DNA from: Pagrus major
Taxonomy: Eukaryota > Chordata > Actinopteri > Spariformes > Sparidae
Direction: 5' to 3'
Length of the DNA stretch: 64,000 nucleotides
Assembly: GCF_040436345.1 (NCBI RefSeq)
Contig: NC_133220.1
Location: forward strand, 4,330,436-4,394,435
This document shows positions 1 through 9,808 of this stretch, piece after piece; position 1 is the stretch's first letter; each line of letters opens with the position of its first letter. A model generated the notes under the pieces. The model did not search any database, was not told the DNA's origin, and saw only the letters and a list, made by a program, of their open reading frames with translations. A program made the position numbers and the translations under genes.

Positions 1-1300
1 GATCTATCAACAAAGAGCTGATGTACATTTTTAATCATTACATCCTGTTAAATATGCCAGCCTGTCATTTTCTGTACTTTCTCAGATCCTCTTTCCATTT
101 CTTCCTCCATTTTGTCCATGTTGTGTTTTGTATTTTTGTTTGTTTATATCCAGAACAAAAAGAAGCTTTTTCTTTGTTCTGTTTTTAAGACACTTGATTC
201 CCATGATTACTTTTTAGGGGTCGTCTGTATGATGCTGTCAGGCCTCGTGAATTAATGCATTCATTAAACTTATGACATGCAACAACCATTTGATGTACAA
301 ACTGTATGTTTTGTAATTTCCTCTCTATGTAATAGTTTATGTTGTTAGTGGCTGGGTCCGCCACTGTCACACTGGGCTCAAGTTGCCTTTAAACACTCGA
401 GGGATCCTCTGAAAATGCGGCAGGTCATCCAGAGTGATTTTAATGACCTCACCGTTCAGTCTCTGCACTCTTTATACCTTCAGAGCTGCGTTAATACAAA
501 CGTGACATCCCACTGGAGCCGCTTCACATTTAAACTAACGCTGTTCAACATCGAAACAAACAAAAACTTTCATTAATAAACAACGAAAATAACCCGTTCT
601 AAAAATTACATTTCTGATAAATCATTTCTGGTCTAAGAAACACTAAACCAGTATCGGGATGTTAAAGTTGTTTCTTTATTCTCAATGTAAAACTATTCAC
701 CTCAGCTGTCTTTAAAGGAGCAGTCTGTAGTTTTGGGGATGAAATTTTAATAAGATTTTAATTTTTCTGCCTAAACAAACTAAATAAATAAACTTGACGT
801 GAAACTGAACAAACAAGTTTGTGTTAAAACAGAAGACACTCATGTTAAGATGAAATAAAAGTCGTCTTATTGATGTTTATTTTCTCTTGTCTTTATTTGC
901 ATGCGTTTGATATTGAGGCGATCCAAAGGTAACAAAGTAATCAAGTTACTTTACTTTACTATTATGAGACGTGGATTATATTTCTGATTACATTCATACA
1001 GAAGCATTTTTTAAATGAAATGTCATCTTTATTTTCTTTGCTCTTCATGGTATTTAAACGTGACGCTGTTGTTTTAGTGGCATCTGGCAGTGTGTTCACA
1101 GATTGCAACCAACTGAACATCCCTCGTGTCATCCCACCCTGTGGTGGCCACTAAAGAAAAAAAAAAGATGAGACTCTGGACTGGTTTGTCCATCAGAAAC
1201 ATTGTGGAAAAATAAAACTCCTGCTCAATGTGTGTTTTTCTTTTAACTTTTATTGTTTTGACATCATTTCATAAAGTTTACACAAATCTGTTCACTTCTC
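1..1300. other. Intergenic, downstream of c1qc
   Basis: AT-rich sequence without a supportable exon on either strand. By vertebrate C1q gene order this is where c1qb should begin to appear on the minus strand. No signal-peptide exon, Gly-X-Y codons or C1q motifs are visible here, so c1qb, if present, is beyond the edge. Confidence 0.6.
712..745 (-). mobile_element. End fragment of the TTAA MITE family
   Basis: TTTAAAGGAGCAGTCTGTAG here is the reverse complement of the right end of the element at 5219-5533. Only about 35 bases can be matched by eye. Confidence 0.4.
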
Positions 1301-1326
1301 ACACAGATATTGGACACATTATTTTG

Positions 1327-1440
1327 TAGGGGTGTAACGATACATCGATCCGGATCGATTTATCAAGTCAGTGATCAACGATCCAATAGCACTGATGCAA
1401 AGTGGAAACATCGATTCATATCGATCGTTAAAATATGCTT
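1327..1440 (+). mobile_element. hAT-like terminal fragment
   Basis: TAGGGGTGTAACGATACATC followed by AT-rich CGAT-containing sequence resembles the terminal repeat of fish hAT-type elements. No opposite terminal repeat is seen within a few hundred bases, so this is a fragment or a very diverged copy. Confidence 0.35.
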
Positions 1441-1604
1441 TTACTATTTTGTAGCATGTGACAGTTTGGTATTTATTATTACAACAATGAGACTTTACCT
1501 GGTTAAATAAAGTAAAATGGCGTGAGAATAAAAAGGTAACCAACATGTACTTGTTTAAAAAAAAGGGTCAGTGTGAAGGAAGGAAGACGTGTTTCTCCTG
1601 TCGG

Positions 1605-4279
1605 TCAGTGAGAGTGCAGCAGGAAGCCAGAGAAGATGCTGTAACCGGCCGGTTTCCCTCTCATCCCTCTGTAGTCTTTAGTCTCCAGCCAGACCTCCTG
1701 ATCCCTCGACAGGTAGACGGCCAGGCTGCCAGACGTCACCTGGAATCAGTGGATGCATCGTTTAAAACCAGAGACGTAAAAAAACAAAAATAATTGGATT
1801 TTGAGGTGCTGAGTCTTATTTGTTTTTTGTGCTCAACAGAACTAAAGAAGTTTTACTGAATTTGGTCGTGTTGTTTTATTGTACCTGTCTCCTGTTGCGG
1901 CGGTGATCGCAGAACGGTGTCAGCAGATTGTTGTCCAGCTTCATCAGAACGCACAGTCGGTCCTCCAGAGAGGCGTGAAACACAAAGAAGTACGTCCCAG
2001 GAACCCGACACCTGCGACACACAAACTGAACTTATTCTCCCGAAAACTGCAATTTTATAAATTATTTTGGAAGTGAATTTACCCATTGTGGGATAAAAAA
2101 AAAGTCTATCGATCTATCCAAAATAATTTAGTTTGACCTCAACAAGAATAACAAATATTCTGACTCTGACAAACACGATCATCCGTTTCTGTACGATGTG
2201 ATCATATAACTGGTGGCTTCACACCTGAAGCGTCCCGTCTCTGTGTTGTAGTCATCGTTGAGGTTGGTGATGACGTTGGTGAATCGGATGACGCTGGACT
2301 TGTCCGGGTATTCGTTGGTTCCTCTGGCGACGCTGAAGGCTGCTTTCAGTTGGACGCCGGCAGTTCTGCAGAAACAACACAGTGTGATGCTCAAAGCTAC
2401 AAGTGGTACAAGTAAAAATGAGCTGCCACACAAGGGTTGCTCAAGGGTTTGTCTGATCACCTACCCTGGATCTCCTGGAGCTCCTGGATTACCATGCGTC
2501 CCTGGGAGCCCAGATACCCCCGTTTCCCCGCTCTGACCTCGTTTACCGGGCCATCCCATCTCCCCCGACTCCCCCTTCTCTCCCTTCTGAGGGCCGCGGC
2601 TGCCGTCCCACGGCGTTCCTGTCAATGGCACCGACAGGCTGGTTATCGTGTACAATGACCATCCAGTGCAGTTTAAAGGAATAGTTCAACATTTAGAGAA
2701 ACACACATTTTCTTTCCTAGAGTGAGATAAGAAGACAAACATCAGTCTCGTGCTGTGTTTGGAGCTGGAGTCAGGACGGTGACCTAAACCTCAAGCTAAG
2801 TTTGTTTCATCCACACACAAGGAAAAGTGAAATGGCCGCCACCCTCGGATCCATTTTAGACCTTTTTTACGTCCTTTGACGCCAATTTTTTCATGCTAAT
2901 AGTTTGATATTTAGCTTCGTTAGCATGCTTTCAAGCATACACTGTATTTCTGTTGACTTTATGAAAAATATTTCTGATTTGTTTTTCTTCTATGATCAAC
3001 AACACTTGCTCTGTGTGGGTTGTTTTTTAGCATTTTGTCTTTTTTTAAATTGAAACGCTGACTGTTAAAGAGGAAAACATGAAACGAGGGAGTGAGGGAC
3101 ATGACAATCAACAAATGTCAACAGCTGGAATCAAACTGGATGTTTTGTCCTCGTGTTGCATTTTTATCGTAAAGATTAATTTAAGCAGTAAAATTAAACC
3201 CTTTTTATTAAAACATTTTTAATTTACACTAAAGGCACATAATGCAAAGTCAATACAATTCTCTTGATTATCATTTAGTTTGTATCCAAACAATCTCTAG
3301 ATGGATCAATATGGCCTCTCCGAACCTAAACAACTCTGTTTGACTGTTAACAATATGTAGCTGTGTCTCAATTCAGGGGCTGCAGCCTTCGAAGGCCAAT
3401 AACGTCACAACGCGGCACGAAGGCTGTCCCAATTCAAAGGCTCCTTCAAATGCACCCTTCTTTTCCCTCTTTTTGGAGGACACACCGCTACCATCCTTCG
3501 CGGCCTCCCATATCCCAAGATCAAGGGAAAGAGAAAATGGCAACATCAAGCAGCGCAGACGTGACATTCAAAAGTAAGTAGATGCAGATGTTAAACTTCA
3601 AGGGACTATAAACCCTCCAAATTGTAGCATTCAGTTAAAATACGCGACACTGGTAATGCTTTGATAGTTGTTATTCACCAATGGGTTAATGTTTATTTTG
3701 TAATGTTGATAATTCAATTTAGATTTGACACATTTTGTCGTTATTTTGATACACACGCAAATAAATGTACACGTTTGATAGATTTGCACCAAAACAGACT
3801 TTAATGCATCTCTTCAGTCACAATCGTTACTTAAAAGGTAAGGGCGGGAACACCTGGTGACGCAACCAGGAAATACTCCGAAGGATAGACCGTCCCATTT
3901 AACAACAGTGGACGTGGCTTTCGAAGGTCTCTCCGAAGGACTCGCCTTCAGAGGCCGCAAAGGCAGCGTCCTTCGACGGACGCAGCCGCTGAAGCGAGCC
4001 AAATACTTTGTGTGTCGGATACCTGACTGTCCTTTGTCTCCTTTGTCTCCGTCACGACCGTCTTTGCCGGGCATCCCAGGAATACCTGAGGATGGAGAGA
4101 AGTGTAAACAAACAACAACAACAACAACAGATAAACACATGCACAGATACTGCATGTGTAGACATGTACAAACCTGGCATCCCTGGCATCCCTGATGCTG
4201 GGCAGGTCTCCATGGCAACCAGCAGGGGTATGGCCAATGAGAGCAGGGCGCCGATCACGAGGAAACAGTGATGGAGCAT
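1605..4279 (-). CDS. c1qc: Complement C1q subcomponent subunit C
   Basis: Secreted chain of C1q, the recognition molecule of the classical complement pathway. Coding exons, in order of transcription, are 4279-4174, 4085-4023, 2618-2465, 2365-2225, 2011-1885 and 1739-1605. They have consensus AG/GT borders and consistent phase, giving 241 residues (human C1QC has 245). A signal peptide (about 1-22) is followed by Cys26, matching the N-terminal interchain cysteine. The Gly-X-Y collagen stretch (about 29-107) has two short breaks, GTPWD and GPQK. The globular C1q domain (about 112-241) has [32 protein letters not shown] and [17 protein letters not shown] near the C terminus and the start [11 protein letters not shown] favour chain C over A or B. 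GWPGKRG carries the lysine that aligns with human C1QC Lys58, used to bind C1r/C1s. The start codon is the only in-frame ATG before the hydrophobic segment, in an exon opening at 4289. A TTTATT at 1472-1477 could be its poly(A) signal on this strand. Confidence 0.93.
2678..2800 (+). mobile_element. Dispersed teleost repeat fragment in c1qc intron 3
   Basis: AGGAATAGTTCAACATTTAG, then a segment with GTGAGATAAGAAGA, matches the head of a short repeat common in percomorph genomes. Other pieces of what looks like the same repeat lie at 8330-8470 (AGCCTAGCTTAGCATAAAGA), 31740-31830 and 55310-55445 (reverse). The repeat class is unknown to me and it has no coding content. Confidence 0.5.
3364..4000. 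mobile_element. Non-autonomous DNA transposon in c1qc intron 2
   Basis: The ends form an imperfect inverted repeat. GTCTCAATTCAGGGGCTGC at 3364 pairs with the complement of GCAGCCGCTGAAGCGAGCC at 3982-4000, 15 of 19 positions by eye. CTTCGAAGG motifs recur near both ends. The element is about 637 bases and stops 23 bases from coding exon 2 of c1qc. Inside, an ATG at 3537 starts [12 protein letters not shown] and runs into a GTAAGT donor at 3574. This looks like the first coding exon of a transposase gene left in an internally deleted copy. I saw no clear target-site duplication and cannot assign the superfamily. Confidence 0.65.
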
Positions 4280-4289
4280 GATGGAGGAC

Positions 4290-4770
4290 CTGACAGGGAG
4301 ACGAGGAGAGAGGAGAGGAGGTGAGACGTGGAAAGGAAGGAATAGACAAGAGGAAAGTGGAGAGGAGACGAGGAGAGAGGAAACAAGGAAACAAGAGAAT
4401 GAAAATAAGTGAGGATGAGGAGAAGAAAAGAGATAAAGGAAAGGAGATTAAAGAAGAAAGTAGAAGGAGAGAAGAAACAAATAGAAATGAGATGAAAGGA
4501 CAGAGAAGTCGTGACCAGGAGAAGAAAGAAAAAGACTTGATGAACAAGGAGGGATGAGAAGGAGACGAGACGAGGACAGAACAGAGGAGGAGGAGATGAG
4601 AAAAGTAGGGAGGATGATTTGGGGAAGGAAGACGAGGTAGAGGAGAAGGAAAGACAGAAATGGGTGAAGGGAGGACAGGAGGAGAAAAAGGTTTAAAACT
4701 AGATATGGAAAGAAGAAAATGAGGTGAGGAAGGAAAAGAGGAGACCAGAAAGGAAACGAGAAGCAGCCAT
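4290..4770 (-). repeat. Long purine-rich strand bias upstream of the c1qc start exon
   Basis: For about 480 bases the plus strand is overwhelmingly A and G (AGGAGAGGAGGTGAGACGTG and similar), with no simple repeat unit. In c1qc sense this is a degenerate polypyrimidine tract ending at the acceptor at 4290. The two long open frames across it (a Lys/Glu/Arg-rich one on plus, a Ser/Leu/Phe-rich one on minus) reflect composition, not genes. Confidence 0.8.
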
Positions 4771-5218
4771 ATTAAACACTGCTGTAGATCAAACAACCTG
4801 AAACATCTCCAGCATTAAAATACAACATCTGACTACTTTTGATGACTTAAGTAAGGTTTTGAGTGTAATGGAGTATTTTCAGGAGGAAAGAGGAGGCGAG
4901 GGAAGAGAAAGATGGAGGAAGACGAGGAGAAACGAGGAAAAGAAGCGACTTGATATTTTGGTTCAGTCTCTGGTAACAATACTTAAATCTCCCACATCTC
5001 CTCTGAACAACTGAATCATCTGCTGACAGGAAATGAAACTAAATATTCTGTCAGATTCTCCTGATCAAATATCAAAATTTAATTTAAAACACACAATCAC
5101 AATAAACGGAGTGACAGGAGATCATTTAGTGAACAGAAGCAGATTCGTAATTACACAAATAAATGTAACTGAATTCACTTTATTCAGCTGTAAACTACAC
5201 ATACTGTAAATGTAGAAA

Positions 5219-5533
5219 TTTAAAGAGGCACTGTGTTGGAGAAGAAATTTAACTCAGAATTTTAATATTTACAATATTAATGAGGTAATAATACAAACTT
5301 TTTTCCATAAATGAATAAACAAGCTGTTCTCATTTGAAAATAAGGTCCCAGAACACTGTTTGAAGCTAGAAAGGTGGCAGGGTCCGCCACATATAAACAA
5401 AGTAAAACAGTATAAGCTGTGTTGTCCTTTGAGGTCAATTTGTTTATTCAGTCATGAAAACAAAGAGTTTGAAGTGAAGATCTTCCTCTTCTCATTAAAA
5501 CTTCTTCCTCTGAACTACAGAATGCTCCTTTAA
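5219..5533 (+). mobile_element. TTAA-flanked MITE-like element (most complete copy)
   Basis: Begins TTAAAGAGGCACTGTG and ends ACTACAGAATGCTCCTTTAA. The ends are imperfect inverted repeats, consistent with a TTAA-targeting (piggyBac or Kolobok type) non-autonomous element. It has no coding capacity. Relatives in this window lie at 712-745 (end only), within 6185-6460, at 15708-15766 (end only), 61768-62020 and 63426-63669 (reverse). Confidence 0.6.
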
Positions 5534-5573
5534 GTTATAAATAAAATAAATGTAAGAAATGATTCAAACTCAC

Positions 5574-5700
5574 CTGAGAGCACAGACTAACAGGTAAATA
5601 AAAAACCCACCACGGTGAGTTCAAAGCAAACTGAAGTGAAGCTCCGAGTCCTGCAGCAGCAGCAGCAGCCAGAGGAGGAAGGCGACACGGAAACCAACGA
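5574..5700 (-). other. c1qc: Probable 5' untranslated exon of c1qc
   Basis: Read on the minus strand, a strong donor (CTCTCAG/GTGAGTTTG) ends this segment at 5574. The next acceptor downstream is CTCCCTGTCAG/GTCC, which opens the start-codon exon at 4289. c1qa has the same layout, a noncoding exon before the signal-peptide exon. The upstream limit of the exon is not visible, so 5700 is a guess. A CAG/CTG run lies at about 5655-5671. A second copy of the exon's 3' half and its donor sits at 6500-6559. Confidence 0.5.
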
Positions 5701-6184
5701 ATCAGCAGCTTTTCAGTCGGAAATGATTTTCTGAGCCGCCTGAACGTAGTTCTGCAAATCTGGGAGGTTACTGAGACAGAGAGAGAGAGAGAGAGAGAGA
5801 GACGATGAACACAAATCCTGAAGCATTAGAGGAGTTTTTAAATCAGCTAAAGTACGTGGACACCCGGGTCAGACTCCAGGGTCAAATGTTGGCAGTTCAT
5901 ATTTCTGAAAACCGCTGATGAGTTCATATTTCGGCTACATACTGTATTGACATTTCTACAAAACATCATGTTCACATCATGTTTACTTACTTTCATCTCA
6001 GGAGGTGGAGTCCAAGGGTTTCAACATTTGTAAGCGTAACTGAGTTTGAGTTTTTCCATCACACCTGCCGGCCTGGCTCTCCCGGAGCAGCCGGGGTTTT
6101 GCATTCCCATCACAACTGTGCTACCTGCTTAAAAAGGTGCGTCTTAAAAACAATGACGTGTTTGTCTCGATCTCCACGGTACCA

Positions 6185-6559
6185 TCAAAGTTTTTGGAGG
6201 AGAAATTCAAACTTTTTCCCATATGTGAATAAACAAGCTGTTCTCAGAGGAAAATAAGGTCAAAGAACACCGTTTGAAGCTAGAAAGGTGGCAGGGTCCG
6301 CCACATATAAACACAGTAAAACAGTATAAATTGTGTTGACCTTTAAGGTCAGTTTGTTTATTCAGTTTATTCGGTCATGAAAACAAAGAGAGTTTGAAGT
6401 GAAGATCTTTCTCTTCTCATTAACATTTCTTCCCCTAAACTACAGAATGCTCCTTTGAGTAATACATTTAAAAAAATGTAAGAAATGATTAAAACTCACC
6501 TGAGAGCACAGACTAACAGGTAAATAAAAACCCACCACAGTGAGTTCAAAGCAAACTGA
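6185..6559. repeat. Second copy of the c1qc upstream block (transposon plus 5' exon)
   Basis: This stretch repeats about 5300-5634 in the same orientation with perhaps 10% differences by eye. It carries the body of the TTAA-type element (GTTTGAAGCTAGAAAGGTGG, then GGGTCCGCCACATATAAAC). It then carries the 3' half of the putative c1qc 5' exon with an intact donor at 6500/6499. The copies diverge just past AAAGCAAACTGA. The transposon and the exon travel together, so this is a local duplication that happened after the transposon landed, not two insertions. Confidence 0.8.
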
Positions 6560-6879
6560 TGGAAAAACGGCAATTGTGGCGACAAAAACAGGTTTTTCAG
6601 GCCACAACAAGTTCTTTTCCAAACCTGAACCAAGTGTTTTTTGTGCCCAAACCAAACCAGAACATAAGTACAACGTTGTCACCACATAAAATTGAAAAAC
6701 TTAAGACATAAAGTTGCAACATGTCTGTGGTTGCAGGAAAGTGGGTTTGAACACCTGGACCTTCCAGCGACTCCTTCAGCCCGGTCACAGGAATAATATG
6801 TTGGCTTTGTACATCCGCCACTGAAAATAGTCCCCAAGAAATAAACAATTTCCATCCGTTGGCGTCACGCTGGAGCAGG

Positions 6880-7340
6880 TAAGGTGGACCAAAATGGATG
6901 GATGAGGTTTAATGAGGAAACTGAACAGACCAGGAAATGGAAAACCAAACAGCAGGATCACAGAAACACAGCTAATGACTCGACAATGACTGACAGAAAC
7001 ACTGGACTGAAACGTAAACTTAACTCACGAGGAGATGAGGTGCAGGTGGAGCGAGGCCGAGAAACACAGGTGAGGGACATGAACAGAAAAACAATAGAAA
7101 CAGAGAAGGGGCTGAAAAAAAAACTGGAAAAACACTGGAAGGAGTGAAGAGCTAACGAGGGAGATGTAGTGCAGGTGTGGAGGGAGAGCAGACTGAGGAA
7201 GTGCTCAGGTAACAGGGCGGGGCTAATTAAACTGATACAGGGCAGGTGTGGAGGGGAAATCAGGCAGGTGAGGAGCTCAAGAACACAGGAGGGGAGACAG
7301 AGTCCTGGATAAAGGGGCAAAGACGCAACAAAACCCAGAA
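6880..7340 (+). mobile_element. A-rich dispersed repeat, copy 1
   Basis: Purine-rich sequence with recurring CAGGTG, AACACAGG and GAAAC words. It resembles a repeat widely scattered in percomorph genomes whose sense strand reads like ACAGGTGTGGAGGGGAAATC. Related copies are at 8560-8910 and 48230-48560 (same orientation) and 56940-57255 (opposite). No coding region or clear terminal repeats are visible, and the class is unassigned. Confidence 0.4.
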
Positions 7341-8559
7341 AACAAACACATAATGAAAAAGTCTTTTTATAAACAAAACTTCTGTAAAGATATTTCTTTA
7401 TTTACATTTTTATTTTTATTTAACTTTTCATTTTGTTGCAATTGTTGTGCATGAGTCTCCAAACCTGTTTTTATACCATGGTCTTTTTTCAGTCACTCGT
7501 AAAACACTTTGATTTGTTCAAAAGGTGCTTTATAATAATATGAATAAAGTTTGATATGTTTGTGAGCCGTTATTAAGATTTATGACAGGAAATATTGGAC
7601 TTGAGAAACTTCAAGAAGCCAGAAAGTATTGCGAAATGAATAAAAACATTGATGATGTTGGTATTTTCCCAGATTGTGAATGTATTTCACAATCAAATCT
7701 CTGTGAAAGCTGTTTTTACTGCCGCTACAGAAACTCCCCCCGCGAGCCGATGGTGCACCAGCTACAGTTTCTCTCCGAGCGTCCACGACCTTTAACTCCG
7801 ACCATCGCAGTTCAGCTTCTGACTCATGACAGGATGTGTTCTTACAAGAAGCAGGTTTCAGCAATTTGATCAAAAAATAACACAAACTTCCAAAACTCAC
7901 ACATTAATGAGAGGAAGAGGTCAACTGAGGACGTGCCAGAGTGGCAGAAGTGTAGAGGAAAGAAGAAGTGCAAGAGCCAAAGAAATGTTTCACTTCCAGA
8001 TCCTTCAGAGGAGGGTCGCACGAAGAAATCTGAAAACTGTACACGTTAAACACCACCAGGAAAACTCTTTATGACCTACATCAGCAACAACACCATCAGC
8101 AAGACGACTGCTTATACTGTAGTTATTGTTAACACCTGTCACCTGGGAGGATTCTGAAAATGAAACCCATCATTTAGTCTGGTGGTGCAGCAGCAGAACC
8201 GGACCTCAGTTTTATATTGGCCTTGCTGCCGAGCTTTATTTTGCAACTTTAGCTCAACAGATGTTTCTCGATGTTACCATCCTCTGCTAAAGTGATCGAT
8301 ATGATAAGTACGAACGAGAGATAAACACTTAAAGTGGTTCGTGCAGGGAGGAAACTGTGGATGAATATCTGTTTCATCGTTAGCCTAGCTTAGCATAAAG
8401 ACTGGATGCAGGGGGAAACTGCTAGCCTAGCTCTGTCGATATTCTGACCTGACCCATTGGCCAAATGTCAGTTTGCTTTTATTAGTATTTTCCACATGTG
8501 GATGTGAGGAGATGTCTTGACCTGGTTTGTTCAAGGTTTTTAAAGATGTTGTTACAGTT

Positions 8560-8910
8560 TGGTGTAAAAAAGGTGAGAACTCAAATGCAAAACACGAGGG
8601 AGGCAGTCAGGATAGAGAACGAAGGAACTTTATTTAACACAAGCTGAGTGACAAAAGTGTAAATCCCAAAAATACAAAGTAGAAACACAAAAGCTAAAAC
8701 AAAGTAACAAAGTACAACTCAGGAAAAAAAACCAAGAGGAACAAAAACCAGAAACGCAACACGAGGAAACACAAGGGCTGATTACAAACAAGGCACAGGT
8801 GAGCACAGGTAAAGGGCAGGAAATCAAACAATGGGAGGAACTGAAGAAGCAACACGGGAGCATAATTTCAAAATAAAACGGGAAATAACAGAATCACAAA
8901 CCGAGTCAAA
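8560..8910 (+). mobile_element. A-rich dispersed repeat, copy 2
   Basis: Starts near AACTCAAATGCAAAACACGA and continues with TTTATTTAACAC, then CAGGTGAGCACAGGTAAAGG. This order of words matches the widespread teleost repeat described for 6880-7340. It is non-coding. Confidence 0.45.
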
Positions 8911-9808
8911 ACAAATGTTTCAGGTGCACTTTGTGTAAAAGACTTCAGCGAGTTTGGTAAAAAAAAGTCAGGAACAAGTTTTTTTAAGGTTTCTTCACAT
9001 TAAGTTTTTGATCACTTTCTTCTGAACCGTTGCACTGAAAAATAAACTGGCATGTAATTTAAATTCATGTATATTAAGATTTAGATCTCATGGAAGCAAA
9101 GAAAAACAAAAAAAGATCAAAATAATCAATATAAATGCCTTTGTTGAGTCAAAATTGTTACATTTTTTATTCCATTGTTCAGATTTACTACAAACTTTTC
9201 TTACTAAATGCATTTTTTTTTACTTTTACTTTTTTCTGGCAGAAATGAGCTTCCTTAAGATCTGGATCCAGATTTATATTAAAACATTTAGAGATACTTT
9301 TCAGGATTATTTGGGGGAAGTATGAACACTGAGTGTATTCAGGTGAAAGCAAAGATTTTAATTAACAGGAAATTGACTGAATTAAACTCAATTATTCTAC
9401 AATAACACAATAAAGTGTGCTTACACTTCAACAGCAGGAGGCTCCATCAAGAAAGTTGAGCCCGACTCTATTTTTGCTGATTTCTGTTAATGTTGCAATC
9501 ATATCAATGAAAAATATAACTAATGATAAACCTTTACCTTTAATAAACACATTCATTAGTTTTTACATTATGAAACTGTGAACTTTGATGATGCGTTTCG
9601 AGTTCTGGGAGCTACGACAAAATCAGCGAATGCCTATAAAATCTGCGTGTCATTCCTTTAATCTTACAAAACATGCCCACATTCAGTGATAAAACTTTCA
9701 TTTTGTTTTAGCTGCACTCACAGACAAAAACAACATTCAAAGACGGTTACATAAAGGGGGTGCAGTCTCAGGTGTTCAGCACCGACTCCATGTTGTTGTG
9801 GCTGAACT

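Larger units (their letters stand above)
6590..9700. other. Intergenic between c1qa and the c1qc upstream block, largely repeats
   Basis: Holds two A-rich dispersed repeat copies (6880-7340 and 8560-8910) and a repeat fragment at 8330-8470. The rest is AT-rich sequence with no supportable exon. Short open frames here lack splice context or family resemblance. Confidence 0.6.

Noticed and set aside
1-1600. Search for c1qb exons
   Set aside because: No Gly-X-Y codon runs, C1q head motifs or hydrophobic start exon were found on the minus strand here.
4321-4557. Lys/Glu/Arg-rich frame on the plus strand
   Set aside because: It is the complement of the same low-complexity tract, and its composition alone explains it.
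3948-4796. 282-codon Ser/Leu/Phe-rich frame on the minus strand
   Set aside because: It spans a pyrimidine-rich intron tract and crosses c1qc exons in the wrong frame. It has no family motif.
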